Part shown: positions 7,761 through 13,935 of the stretch, in pieces
How positions within the stretch are numbered: the stretch's first letter is position 1
Layout: every line of letters begins with the position of its first letter
Assembly: GCA_900754605.1 (NCBI GenBank)
Contig: CAAEDK010000227.1
Span: forward strand, 1 to 17,652
DNA from: an uncultured Oscillospiraceae bacterium
Lineage (GTDB): Bacteria; Bacillota_A; Clostridia; Oscillospirales; Oscillospiraceae
DNA: 17,652 bases
Reading direction: 5' to 3'
The notes under the pieces: model-generated
Database searches by the model: none
What the model was told of the DNA's origin: nothing
The model's input: only the letters and a program-made list of their open reading frames with translations
Position numbers and translations under genes: made by a program

Positions 7761-8294
7761 ATGAACGTCATCTGCTTCGGCGATTCCAACACATACGGCT
7801 ATGACCCCCGCTCCTATCTGGGTGGCCGCTACGCTGCGGACAGCCGGTGGGTGGATATCCTGGCCGAGGAAACCGGCTGGACCGTCCGTAACCTGGGTGA
7901 AAACGGCCGGGAGATTCCCACGTCGGTCCCTGACTTTCCTGCTGATACCGATCTGCTGATCATCATGCTTGGGACCAACGATCTGCTCCAGGGCAGAAGT
8001 CCGGAACAGGCCGTTAAACGGTTGGATCGGTTCCTCTCTGGCATCTCCCTGGATCGAAGCAAGATCCTGGTGATCGCCCCGCCGCCGATGACTCTGGGAG
8101 CGTGGGTACCCAGCCAGCAGCTCATTGATGACTCCCACGCCTTTGTCTGGCTCTGTCAGGCCCTGGCGGAGCATCTGGGCATCTGCTTCGCCGACGCCGG
8201 GAAGTGGGACATCCCCTTGGCCTACGACGGCGTCCACTTTATGGAGCAGGGGCACAGAGCCTTTGCCGCCGGACTTCTGGAGGAACTCAAATGA
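7761..8294 (+). CDS. SGNH-family hydrolase (GDSL-type esterase/lipase)
   Basis: A 177-aa single-domain protein. I chose the ATG at 7761 because the protein then begins directly with MNVICFGDSN, the usual start of this family; an AAAGGA lies about ten bases upstream. An in-frame start at 7701 would add 20 residues with no family similarity. The four SGNH blocks are visible: GDSN with nucleophile Ser9, a Gly in LGENGRE, GTND with the oxyanion Asn, and DGVHF with the catalytic Asp and His. There is no signal peptide, so it is probably cytoplasmic. Substrates in the family are varied (acyl esters, acetylated sugars, lysophospholipids), and none can be assigned. Its stop overlaps the next gene's start. 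Confidence 0.9.
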   Translation: MNVICFGDSNTYGYDPRSYLGGRYAADSRWVDILAEETGWTVRNLGENGREIPTSVPDFPADTDLLIIMLGTNDLLQGRSPEQAVKRLDRFLSGISLDRSKILVIAPPPMTLGAWVPSQQLIDDSHAFVWLCQALAEHLGICFADAGKWDIPLAYDGVHFMEQGHRAFAAGLLEELK

Positions 8295-8668
8295 AACGAA
8301 TCCTGCCTATCCTTTTATCTCTTCTGCTGTTGACCGGGTGCGGCGGAAACTCCGCGGATGGATACCAGCAAATCACCCAAGAGGAGGCCAAAGAGATGAT
8401 GGACACCCAGGAGGTCATCATCCTGGATGTGCGGGAGCAGGACGAGTACGACAGCGGCCACATCCCCGGCGCGGTCTTGCTGCCGGTGGGGAGCATCGAC
8501 GAGGATACCGCCGCTGAGGTGATCCCCGAAAAGGATTCCACTGTTCTGGTCTACTGCCGCAGCGGGAACCGCAGCAAGACGGCATCCTCTGCCTTGGCGG
8601 AATTGGGCTACACCAACATCTACGAATTCGGCGGTATCAACACCTGGCCCTATGAGACGGAGTCATAG
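8291..8668 (+). CDS. Rhodanese-domain lipoprotein
   Basis: A 125-aa protein starting at the ATG that overlaps the SGNH stop by four bases. Residues 1-17 form a lipoprotein signal: KR, a hydrophobic stretch rich in Leu, then the lipobox LTGC with lipidated Cys17. The mature part is one rhodanese domain. It has the CH2-like ILDVREQDEYDSGHIPGA motif and the active-site loop CRSGNRS with Cys89. Rhodaneses carry sulfur as a cysteine persulfide; surface-anchored single-domain forms occur in Gram-positive bacteria with unclear partners. The overlap implies translational coupling to the hydrolase. A longer in-frame start at 8204 would lie inside the SGNH gene and hide the signal peptide, so it is rejected. 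Confidence 0.92.
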   Translation: MKRILPILLSLLLLTGCGGNSADGYQQITQEEAKEMMDTQEVIILDVREQDEYDSGHIPGAVLLPVGSIDEDTAAEVIPEKDSTVLVYCRSGNRSKTASSALAELGYTNIYEFGGINTWPYETES

Positions 8669-8736
8669 CCCCGGAAATAGGGAGCCTAAACACATGTACC
8701 CCCTGCAAAAACTGCATCGCCGATACAAAGAATACA

Positions 8737-8762
8737 CGGGACGCGCCTTTGGGCGCGTCCCG
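8737..8762. terminator. Strong GC-rich hairpin between convergent genes
   Basis: CGGGACGCGCC (8737-8747) pairs perfectly with GGCGCGTCCCG (8752-8762) around a TTTG loop. It lies between the rightward rhodanese gene and the end of the leftward DUF6076-like gene, where a shared bidirectional terminator is expected. T-rich tails on both sides are short and broken (TTGCTCATTTT on the plus strand), so efficiency is uncertain. Confidence 0.65.
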
Positions 8763-8787
8763 TTGCTCATTTTCTGCCGATTTGTCC

Positions 8788-9753
8788 TCACGGCTTCCCC
8801 AGCCAGTCCTTGAACTCGTCCAGGGTGATGACCTCCCGGTCGCATTTCTTTTTCATCTCTCTGGCCTGTTCGCTCCAGGCATAGAACTGCTCGTCGGTAA
8901 TACGGCCGGCCTTGATCCAGGCGAAGCGCTTCTTGTACTCCTTCCGGTAGGCCTTGAACACCGGATCATCGGACTGCTTTTTGGTCCACTGCTGAAAGGC
9001 CCCGGCCTCCCGGCAGGTCTGCTGGCCGGAGGCCACTGGGCGCTCACAGTACTCCGCACTGACTCGGCCGGTCTGTGGGAACCAGCGGCCGCAGTTCTTG
9101 CACCGCCGGACGGTGATCCCGCGCTCCACACAGCTGCGCAGGGAGTAGTCGATCATGTCCGAAATATGGAGGGGATACAGGACCGACGAGCATCGGCCCA
9201 GCTCCACCGGCTCAAAGCTGAGGGGAATGGGGTGGAACACAAACAACTCCGGGTCCTTGGGAGCGTCGTAGAGATAGTGTGCCGCCGCCTGCTTCTGCGG
9301 GTCACGCCCCGCCTGATCCACATCCAGTACCAGGTCAAAGAACCGTTGCACCTGCCGCTGATACAGCGGGAGCTGCTCTGGAAGGCTCCGCAGTTCCTCC
9401 AGCATCTGCCGGTCCTCCTGTTCGCTGACCGGGATATCCGCACCTATCCGGGAGAAGCGGTCATACCAGCGCACATACAGAAGTTCCAGATAGATGTGCC
9501 AGCTCTTCAGTTGGCCCAGCTCCACCATGGTGGCTGTGCCAGCCTCCCGGTCTCCATCTTGAAACAGACGCTCCCAGCTCTCTGCGATCCTACGGAGCGA
9601 TGGAGTCAATTCGTCGCAGTCCATTTCCAGAAAAGACAGCAGGCTCTCCAGGAACGGGAGTTCCTTGTAGGTCGAGGGAACGCCCTGGACCCCGTAGCTA
9701 TCAAATTGGAAAACCTCTTTTTTCTCAGAGAAGTACATCTTGGCATACCACAT
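8788..9753 (-). CDS. DUF6076-like protein with a cysteine quartet
   Basis: A 321-aa leftward gene. I place the start at the ATG whose first base is 9753 because GGAGGG sits seven bases upstream; the longer start at 9822 would add 23 residues running into the promoter region. The C-terminal third carries four cysteines, C218-x2-C221-x14-C236-x10-C247, in the pattern RRCKNCGRWF, YCERP and TCREAG, a likely zinc ribbon. It ends in a charged helical segment (FKAYRKEYKKRFAWIKAG, then EQFYAWSEQAREMKKK). From memory this matches proteins annotated DUF6076 in Clostridia mobile elements. The function is unknown; zinc-dependent DNA binding is plausible. It is the only leftward gene in the window and is transcribed divergently from the mobilisation operon. 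Confidence 0.85.
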   Translation of the reverse strand: MWYAKMYFSEKKEVFQFDSYGVQGVPSTYKELPFLESLLSFLEMDCDELTPSLRRIAESWERLFQDGDREAGTATMVELGQLKSWHIYLELLYVRWYDRFSRIGADIPVSEQEDRQMLEELRSLPEQLPLYQRQVQRFFDLVLDVDQAGRDPQKQAAAHYLYDAPKDPELFVFHPIPLSFEPVELGRCSSVLYPLHISDMIDYSLRSCVERGITVRRCKNCGRWFPQTGRVSAEYCERPVASGQQTCREAGAFQQWTKKQSDDPVFKAYRKEYKKRFAWIKAGRITDEQFYAWSEQAREMKKKCDREVITLDEFKDWLGKP

Positions 9754-9770
9754 GTCGGCGCCCTCCAAAA

Positions 9771-9873
9771 TAGACAATTGTAAAAAATTTATAAAATAGT
9801 CTTGACAAGGGGGTAGGTTCACATGCTACAATACTCTCACAGGGGACTGTCAAAATAATCTTACAATAGTCTA
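9771..9873. repeat. 13-bp inverted repeat flanking a promoter
   Basis: TAGACAATTGTAA at 9771-9783 and TTACAATAGTCTA at 9861-9873 are inverted copies matching at 12 of 13 positions. Each is followed inward by a TTGACA box (9802-9807 on plus, 9853-9848 on minus). The enclosed segment is 103 bp including the arms and holds the only good promoter between the divergent genes. It could be a pair of operators or an invertible segment. Confidence 0.6.
9802..9832 (+). promoter_or_regulatory. Rightward sigma-A type promoter
   Basis: TTGACA (9802-9807) and TACAAT (9827-9832) are 19 bp apart, and TGC directly precedes the -10 as an extended -10 element. The long spacer is compensated by the extended -10 and perfect -35. 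It would start a leader of about 430 nt before the HTH gene at 10269. The leftward gene has no equally good promoter here; TTGTCA with TACAAT 20 bp apart on the minus strand is weak. Confidence 0.7.
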
Positions 9874-10073
9874 ACACCCGCAAATCCGGTTGTCAACGGG
9901 GAATTGGTCCCCAACATTCGGAACGGCACCTTGAAAAATGAATACCCATCACCAGAGACGATACTCCACGGGGAAGTAACGCCAGGACGTTGTCGCAGAG
10001 CACCGACAATTGAGCGTGCCAAGGGGAAGAAAACGCTGTGTTGGTCAAACAAGGCCGCAGGGCAGGAACAGGT

Positions 10074-10205
10074 ATGGTGTATGGCCAAACCCAGAAAGAC
10101 AGAAAAGAAAAAGACAGACCCTGTAAAAAAACCGCTGAACTGCTGCAACAGTTCAGCGGCCTGCCGCGTTTCGGAAAACACAGCCTGATCTGTGTCCCAG
10201 TTTAA
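10074..10205 (+). CDS. Possible 43-aa leader peptide or small protein
   Basis: An ATG-to-TAA frame with AGGA six bases upstream of the start. The peptide begins MVYGQTQKDRKEKDR and ends FGKHSLICVPV: a basic N-terminal half, then TAELLQQFSGLPRF. Codons in the second half have GC-rich third positions like neighbouring genes, which favours real coding. I do not recognise a family. The stop lies eight bases before the anti-Shine-Dalgarno segment at 10213-10219, so translation could affect folding there. A competing 35-aa frame from the ATG at 10081 overlaps it. Confidence 0.42.
   Translation: MVYGQTQKDRKEKDRPCKKTAELLQQFSGLPRFGKHSLICVPV
10125..10159 (-). terminator. Terminator-like hairpin reading leftward, inside the leader
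   Basis: CCGCTGAACTG (10132-10142) pairs perfectly with CAGTTCAGCGG (10149-10159) around CTGCAA. On the minus strand the stem is followed immediately by seven T residues (plus-strand A-run at 10125-10131), the exact form of an intrinsic terminator. No leftward gene lies upstream of it, so it would end an antisense transcript, if one exists. It also falls inside the 43-aa ORF and could be a coincidence of coding. Confidence 0.45.
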
Positions 10206-10260
10206 CAGAGAGACCTCCGAAACGCAAGAAATTTTTTCTCTGAATTTGAACACCGGAGGT
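10166..10260 (+). promoter_or_regulatory. Candidate riboregulator controlling the HTH gene's ribosome binding site
   Basis: Segment ACCTCCG (10213-10219) is complementary to the ribosome binding site CGGAGGT (10254-10260), giving a seven-pair GC-rich stem that would block translation. The overlapping segment TCCGAAACGC (10216-10225) is complementary to GCGTTTCGGA (10166-10175). The two pairings share bases 10216-10219 and exclude each other. An inner hairpin ACACAG/CTGTGT (10178-10183, 10190-10195) sits in the first loop. A T-run at 10232-10237 just after the upstream stem could also make that stem a terminator. Confidence 0.5.
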
Positions 10261-10268
10261 ACTAAACA

Positions 10269-10478
10269 TTGAAACTGTCTGTCTACAAATCCTACGACGA
10301 CCTGCCTCTGTTCCTCAACGCCAAGATGGTGGCGCAGGTACTGGGCGTGTCCATCTCCACCGCCTACGAGCTGCTCAACGATCCCGGTTTCCCCACGCTG
10401 CGGGTGGGGAGCCGTATGGTAGTTCCGAAAGAGAAGTTCATCCAGTGGGCGGAGGGACAGTCGGGAGGTACGAAATGA
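10269..10478 (+). CDS. Excisionase-type helix-turn-helix DNA-binding protein
   Basis: A 69-aa protein starting at TTG, chosen because CGGAGGT lies eight bases upstream. The sequence is a single winged helix-turn-helix of the MerR/excisionase type: LNAKMVAQVLGVSISTAYELLN, then FPTLRVGSRMVVPKEKFIQWAEG, where the wing and final helix match the family closely. These small proteins act as excisionases with tyrosine recombinases or as regulators. Being first in the mobilisation operon and far from the integrases, it may do either. Its stop overlaps the next start in an ATGA junction. Confidence 0.85.
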   Translation: MKLSVYKSYDDLPLFLNAKMVAQVLGVSISTAYELLNDPGFPTLRVGSRMVVPKEKFIQWAEGQSGGTK

Positions 10479-10915
10479 GAAAACAGCACTGGCCCAAGCG
10501 GGACCCTATCAAGAACTACTTCCCCCTCCCCAACGAGATCTTCTCCCTGGGACTGTCTGCTGGGGCGATTGCAGTCTACGGATTTCTCCTCCACCGTGAG
10601 GACCGGAAGACCTATCAGTGCGTGGCCAGCTACCGGATCATCGGAGAGGCTGTGGGGATGAGCGTCAACACGGTGCGCAAGTATGTGACCGAGCTGGAGG
10701 AACGGGGTCTGATCCGGACGGAGCGCACCACCGTCACCACCCGGGACGGCCGCACCCTCAACGGCTGTCTGCGTTACTACATCCTGCCCATCCAGATGTC
10801 CATTGAACAGTTCTATGAGCGGCAGCTCCACGTAGCTGACCTGGCGCTGGAACGACAGAGAGCGGAACAACGCATGGCAGCGCTGAAGAGAAAGGAGTGT
10901 GCATCCGGATGCTGA
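10475..10915 (+). CDS. Winged helix-turn-helix protein of the mobile element
   Basis: A 146-aa protein from the ATG at 10475, with GGGAGG at 10463-10468; an in-frame start at 10445 lies inside the previous gene and is less likely. The N-terminal part (NYFPLPNEIFSLGLSAGAIAVYGFLL) and the helix-turn-helix (YRIIGEAVGMSVNTVRKYVTELEERGLIRTE) resemble the DNA-binding half of replication-initiator or GntR-like winged helices found beside relaxases in Firmicutes elements. A charged helix follows. It probably binds DNA for regulation or replication of the element. No partner replication domain is present, so replication initiator is only an alternative. Confidence 0.78.
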   Translation: MRKQHWPKRDPIKNYFPLPNEIFSLGLSAGAIAVYGFLLHREDRKTYQCVASYRIIGEAVGMSVNTVRKYVTELEERGLIRTERTTVTTRDGRTLNGCLRYYILPIQMSIEQFYERQLHVADLALERQRAEQRMAALKRKECASGC

Positions 10916-11280
10916 TGCAGATGATCGACTGCCTGATCGAGCAGGACCCGTCTCTGTCAGCACGGCGCACCATAGACATGCGGCGGTACATTGTCAACCG
11001 GTGGAACCGTACGCACGAGGAACCTATCGACGAAGACGGGGTGGCCCTGTTCCTCTGCGATGAGAACCGTGGAACCCTGACAGATGAACAAAGAATCTTT
11101 GCGAAGGAGTGCCGTGAGGAAATCAAGGCCTGCTATCGAAATGCGGTGTTCCAGATGTTTCAGTGCGGGGAGATGATGCACCGGCATCTGGTGTCCGGGC
11201 CAGAGGAATACTGCCGGATTTTTCTGCCGCAGTACGCCGTCCCCTGCAGCAAGCAGCTCTCCCCGTGTAACGGCCTGTGA
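10909..11280 (+). CDS. Uncharacterised 123-aa mobile-element protein
   Basis: I place the start at the ATG at 10909, which overlaps the previous stop and follows AAAGGAG (10891-10897) by 11 bases; a GTG at 10897 falls inside that site. The protein is helical and acidic-basic mixed, with no motif I recognise and no signal peptide. Segments include MIDCLIEQDPSLSARRTIDM and TLTDEQRIFAKECREEIKACYRNAVFQMF. It sits directly upstream of the hairpin-rich probable oriT, as small relaxosome-associated or regulatory proteins often do. Codon use and length support a real gene, but the function is unknown. Confidence 0.68.
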   Translation: MLMQMIDCLIEQDPSLSARRTIDMRRYIVNRWNRTHEEPIDEDGVALFLCDENRGTLTDEQRIFAKECREEIKACYRNAVFQMFQCGEMMHRHLVSGPEEYCRIFLPQYAVPCSKQLSPCNGL

Positions 11281-11696
11281 GGGGCTGTGTGCCCTCTTTG
11301 GGGGCGGGGCAGAGTCCCTGCCCCACTGGGGGCTTTCAGGGCGGATTTGGCCCGATTTCGGGGGGCTTCGGGAGAGGGCAAAATGGGGCCCCCGGCGAGG
11401 CCCAGCGCAGCGGGTTCGCTGGGGAGAGGAGGAGCAGTGGAACGAGTGAGTTTTCGCCCCTGCGGGGCGGAAACGAGGGCTGTGGAGCTTGCGACGACGA
11501 CAAGCAGGAGAAAGCCCTGGCGCTTTTATGGCGCCTGGGCGGTCACTTCCGCCCGCAGTGCGGGCGGTTTCAGGGGTTGGAGTTGGCGCTGTTCCGACCA
11601 ACCTGATTTGAGATTGGCGCTGTTTTTTCTCAAAAGCCGCCTGAATCCACGCTGTGACAGGCTTTCGGGCGGCGCTGATGCAATAAGGAGAGGATT
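11281..11696 (+). other. Hairpin-rich GC-rich intergenic region, probable oriT
   Basis: There is no credible gene in these 416 bases. They hold a series of perfect or near-perfect hairpins: GGGGCAG/CTGCCCC at 11306-11324; CCCAGCG/CGCTGGG at 11401-11423; TTTTCGCCCC/GGGGCGGAAA at 11451-11473 with one wobble pair; GCTTG/CAAGC at 11487-11505; GGCGC/GCGCC at 11519-11535; CCGCCCGC/GCGGGCGG at 11549-11567; the twin hairpins at 11575-11634; and a 10-bp stem at 11636-11645/11664-11673. The location just before a MobC-like gene and a relaxase is where an origin of transfer is expected. The nick site cannot be assigned from sequence alone. Confidence 0.55.
11575..11634. repeat. Two adjacent hairpins displaying the same 11-nt loop
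   Basis: TTGGCGCTGTT occurs at 11583-11593 and again at 11614-11624, exactly 31 bp apart. The first copy lies between GGTTGG (11575-11580) and CCAACC (11598-11603); the second lies between TTTGAGA (11607-11613) and TCTCAAA (11628-11634). The stems are unrelated in sequence while the loop is identical, as expected for a structure-plus-sequence recognition site. Confidence 0.6.
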
Positions 11697-12110
11697 TTGA
11701 ATTTGAAAAAGGAAAATAAGAAACATTCCGTCTGGCTCAGTGAATCCGCCTGGACCGAGGTGGAATCGCGCTACCGGCGAGATAACTGCTCCACCAGAAA
11801 CGAATTTATTGAGAAGGCCATTCGGTTCTATTCCGGTTACCTTGACGCGGAGTCTGCCGATGCTTACCTGCCCCGGGTCCTCGCCGATGTGCTGGAAGGC
11901 AAGCTGAATGCATTCGGTAAACGGATGGGACACCTGCTGTTCAAGCTGTCGGTGGATCAAAACCTCATGGGGAATATCCTGGCCGCCGACATAGAGATTG
12001 ACCCGGATCAGCTGCGAAAGGCCCGCGTCCGCTGTGTCAAAGAGGTAAAGGAGACCAACGGTGAGATCAGTTTCGAAGACACGGTCCGTTACCAAAAGGG
12101 GGCTGAGTGA
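11697..12110 (+). CDS. MobC-like relaxosome accessory protein
   Basis: A 137-aa protein starting at TTG with AAGGAG (11685-11690) six bases upstream. The N-terminus (KHSVWLSESAWTEVESRYRRDNCSTRNEFIEKAIRFY) looks like a ribbon-helix-helix DNA-binding domain: a short strand followed by two helices. The middle has a helical region, and the end, including FEDTVRYQKGAE, is polar. In related elements such proteins bind oriT and help the relaxase open it. It lies between the probable oriT and the relaxase and overlaps the relaxase start in a TGATG junction, so the two are coupled in translation. Naming as MobC is by context and fold, not by a profile search. Confidence 0.75.
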   Translation: MNLKKENKKHSVWLSESAWTEVESRYRRDNCSTRNEFIEKAIRFYSGYLDAESADAYLPRVLADVLEGKLNAFGKRMGHLLFKLSVDQNLMGNILAADIEIDPDQLRKARVRCVKEVKETNGEISFEDTVRYQKGAE

Positions 12111-13915
12111 TGCCGGGACTAATCCAGAAGTCGGGCTACATCAAGCCGGGAAACGGCGGCAGTCACTACGCCGAGTACATCGCCACCCGGGAGGGTGTGG
12201 AGCTGATCGAGGCTCCGCCCCCCTCCCATGACGGCGGCGGATACCTGGAATATATGGCCCAGCGTCCCCGCTCCCACGGACTGTTCTCCGCCGACGGTCC
12301 CGCCGATCTGGAGAAAACCATGGAGGAGATCAACGGACATACCGGACCGGTGTGGACCTTTGTCTACTCTCTGAAACGGGAGGATGCCCACCGGCTGGGC
12401 TATGAAAACGGTGAGAGCTGGCGCAGGTTATTGCTGGCTCATCAAGCAGAATTGGCGACAGCGATGAAAATTCCGCCAAGCAATTTTCGTTGGTGTGCCG
12501 CCTTCCACGATGAGAAACACCATCCCCACATCCACATGATGGTCTGGTCGGCGGACCCAAAGCAAGGATTTCTAACAGAAAAGGGTATCGAGAAGATGCG
12601 CTCCCAGCTGTCCAATGAGATCTTCCGGGACGAGCTGCTGTCCCTGTATCAGCAAAAAGATCTGTCCTACAGCCAAGTGCGGGACGCGGCGACGGAGGCC
12701 ATGGGGCGGCTCATCCGGGAGATGGAGACGGGCCTGTGCCACAGTTCGATTATCATGGAGCAGATGGAGACGCTGGCCGGGATGCTGGAGTGCCACAAAG
12801 GGAAAAAGGTCTACGGCTACCTGAAAAAGCCGGTGAAGGCCCAGGTGGACGCCATCGTGGATGAGTTGGCCAAGATCCCGGAGGTGGCCCAGTGCTATGA
12901 GCAGTGGAATCAGCTTCGAGATGAGCTGGAGCGTTACTACAAGGATTCACCCAGAGAATACCTGCCGCTCTCACAGCAAGAAGAATTCAAAGCCATCAAG
13001 AATATGGTCATCCGGGAGGCGGAGCGGCTCCGGCTTGGCACATTTACCTTCGAGGATGCCAGCATGAAAGATGAAGTGGACGAGGATCAGGATGCGGTGT
13101 GCTTCGCCTGGAACTCCAGCTGGCGGATGGCCGAGGTCTACCAGAGCGCCAAGGAGGTGCTGGAGGAGTACGAAAATCCAGAGGAGGAAAAAGCGGAGCA
13201 GGTACAGGTGCTGGAACAACTCTGGCAGAGAGGTTTCCCCCTGGCCGCCTACCAGCTGGGCAAGTGCTGGCGGGATGGTCGGGGCGTTCTCCCCGATGAC
13301 GAGCAGGCGGAACTGTGGTTTCAGCGGGCGGCGGACGCGGGATATGACTTCGCCCAATACGCACTGGGAAAGTTCCTGCAAGGCCAAAATCGAACGAATG
13401 AGGCGGTATCCTGGTATGGAAAAGCGGCGGCGCAGGAGAACACCTGCGCCGCCTACCGCCTGGGAAAGCTGTATCTGGAGGGGAAAGATGTTCCGAAAGA
13501 CGTGCAAAAGGCGGTGGCCTATCTCACCGACTCCGCCGAACATGGAAACCAGTACGCCCAGTACGCTCTTGGAAAACTGTACCTCACTGGGCAGGGCGTC
13601 AAACAGGATCGGGAGCGGGCCTGGGCGTATTTCTATGAATCGGCGGAACAGGGAAATGAGTACGCCGACTTCTTTCTGGAGCACTTCGATCAGGTGCGCA
13701 GGCCCAATGTGTTCCTGGCGGCCACCCGACTGCTCCACCATCTGAGTCAGATCTTTCGTGACAACTCGGTGCCGCCCGCCGCCCCGGTGGGACAGCGGGT
13801 GGACCGAAAGCTGCGGCGGAAGATCCAGGAAAAGAAGATCGCCATGGGCCACAAGCCGGATGACCATGAGGAAACTCCCCGGCAGGACATGGGCGGCATG
13901 ACCATGGGGTGGTAG
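12110..13915 (+). CDS. MobP3-type relaxase (MobL-like) with C-terminal Sel1 repeats
   Basis: A 601-aa protein; the ATG at 12110 overlaps the mobC-like stop. The N-terminal 220 residues are a MOB(P) relaxase that nicks oriT and stays attached to the 5' end. HHPHIHMMVW at about residues 137-146 supplies the metal-binding histidines, and Tyr20 or Tyr23 in SHYAEYIATREG is the likely nucleophile. A long helical middle region follows. Residues about 370-527 form four Sel1-like repeats, each with the pattern AxYxLGKxYxxGxGVxxD followed by AxxWxxxAAxxG. Sel1 repeats are helical protein-binding scaffolds, probably for host or coupling partners. The extreme C-terminus is basic (RKLRRKIQEKK). This is the central mobilisation enzyme of the element. 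Assignment to MobP3 is from memory of that family. Confidence 0.9.
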   Translation: MPGLIQKSGYIKPGNGGSHYAEYIATREGVELIEAPPPSHDGGGYLEYMAQRPRSHGLFSADGPADLEKTMEEINGHTGPVWTFVYSLKREDAHRLGYENGESWRRLLLAHQAELATAMKIPPSNFRWCAAFHDEKHHPHIHMMVWSADPKQGFLTEKGIEKMRSQLSNEIFRDELLSLYQQKDLSYSQVRDAATEAMGRLIREMETGLCHSSIIMEQMETLAGMLECHKGKKVYGYLKKPVKAQVDAIVDELAKIPEVAQCYEQWNQLRDELERYYKDSPREYLPLSQQEEFKAIKNMVIREAERLRLGTFTFEDASMKDEVDEDQDAVCFAWNSSWRMAEVYQSAKEVLEEYENPEEEKAEQVQVLEQLWQRGFPLAAYQLGKCWRDGRGVLPDDEQAELWFQRAADAGYDFAQYALGKFLQGQNRTNEAVSWYGKAAAQENTCAAYRLGKLYLEGKDVPKDVQKAVAYLTDSAEHGNQYAQYALGKLYLTGQGVKQDRERAWAYFYESAEQGNEYADFFLEHFDQVRRPNVFLAATRLLHHLSQIFRDNSVPPAAPVGQRVDRKLRRKIQEKKIAMGHKPDDHEETPRQDMGGMTMGW

Positions 13916-13935
13916 CAATCACCAATTAAACCGCA

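Larger units (their letters stand above)
9841..10268 (+). other. Long 5' leader of the HTH/mobilisation operon
   Basis: About 430 bases without a clear conserved gene. From left to right it holds a small hairpin (GGGGA 9898-9902 with TCCCC 9908-9912), a possible 43-aa ORF at 10074-10205, a perfect 11-bp hairpin at 10132-10159, and alternative pairings around the ribosome binding site of the HTH gene. Such length and structure suggest post-transcriptional control. Confidence 0.55.

Noticed and set aside
8737..8762. Hairpin as the left attachment site of the element
   Set aside because: A single inverted repeat between convergent genes is better explained as a terminator; no second copy could be sought because the right end is missing.
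8749..9783. 344-aa open frame on the plus strand opposite the DUF6076-like gene
   Set aside because: It mirrors the GC-rich third-position pattern of the real leftward gene, has no ribosome binding site or recognisable motif, and the leftward frame has a good start signal and a cysteine quartet.
11277..11700. Overlapping open frames of 109 and 137 aa upstream of the mobC-like gene
   Set aside because: They are low-complexity Gly/Arg/Ala/Pro translations of a hairpin-rich GC segment, with no ribosome binding site; several frames are open at once.
12971..13918. 315-aa open frame on the minus strand under the relaxase
   Set aside because: It is a shadow of the relaxase's Sel1 repeats in a GC-rich gene and has no start signal or known motif.
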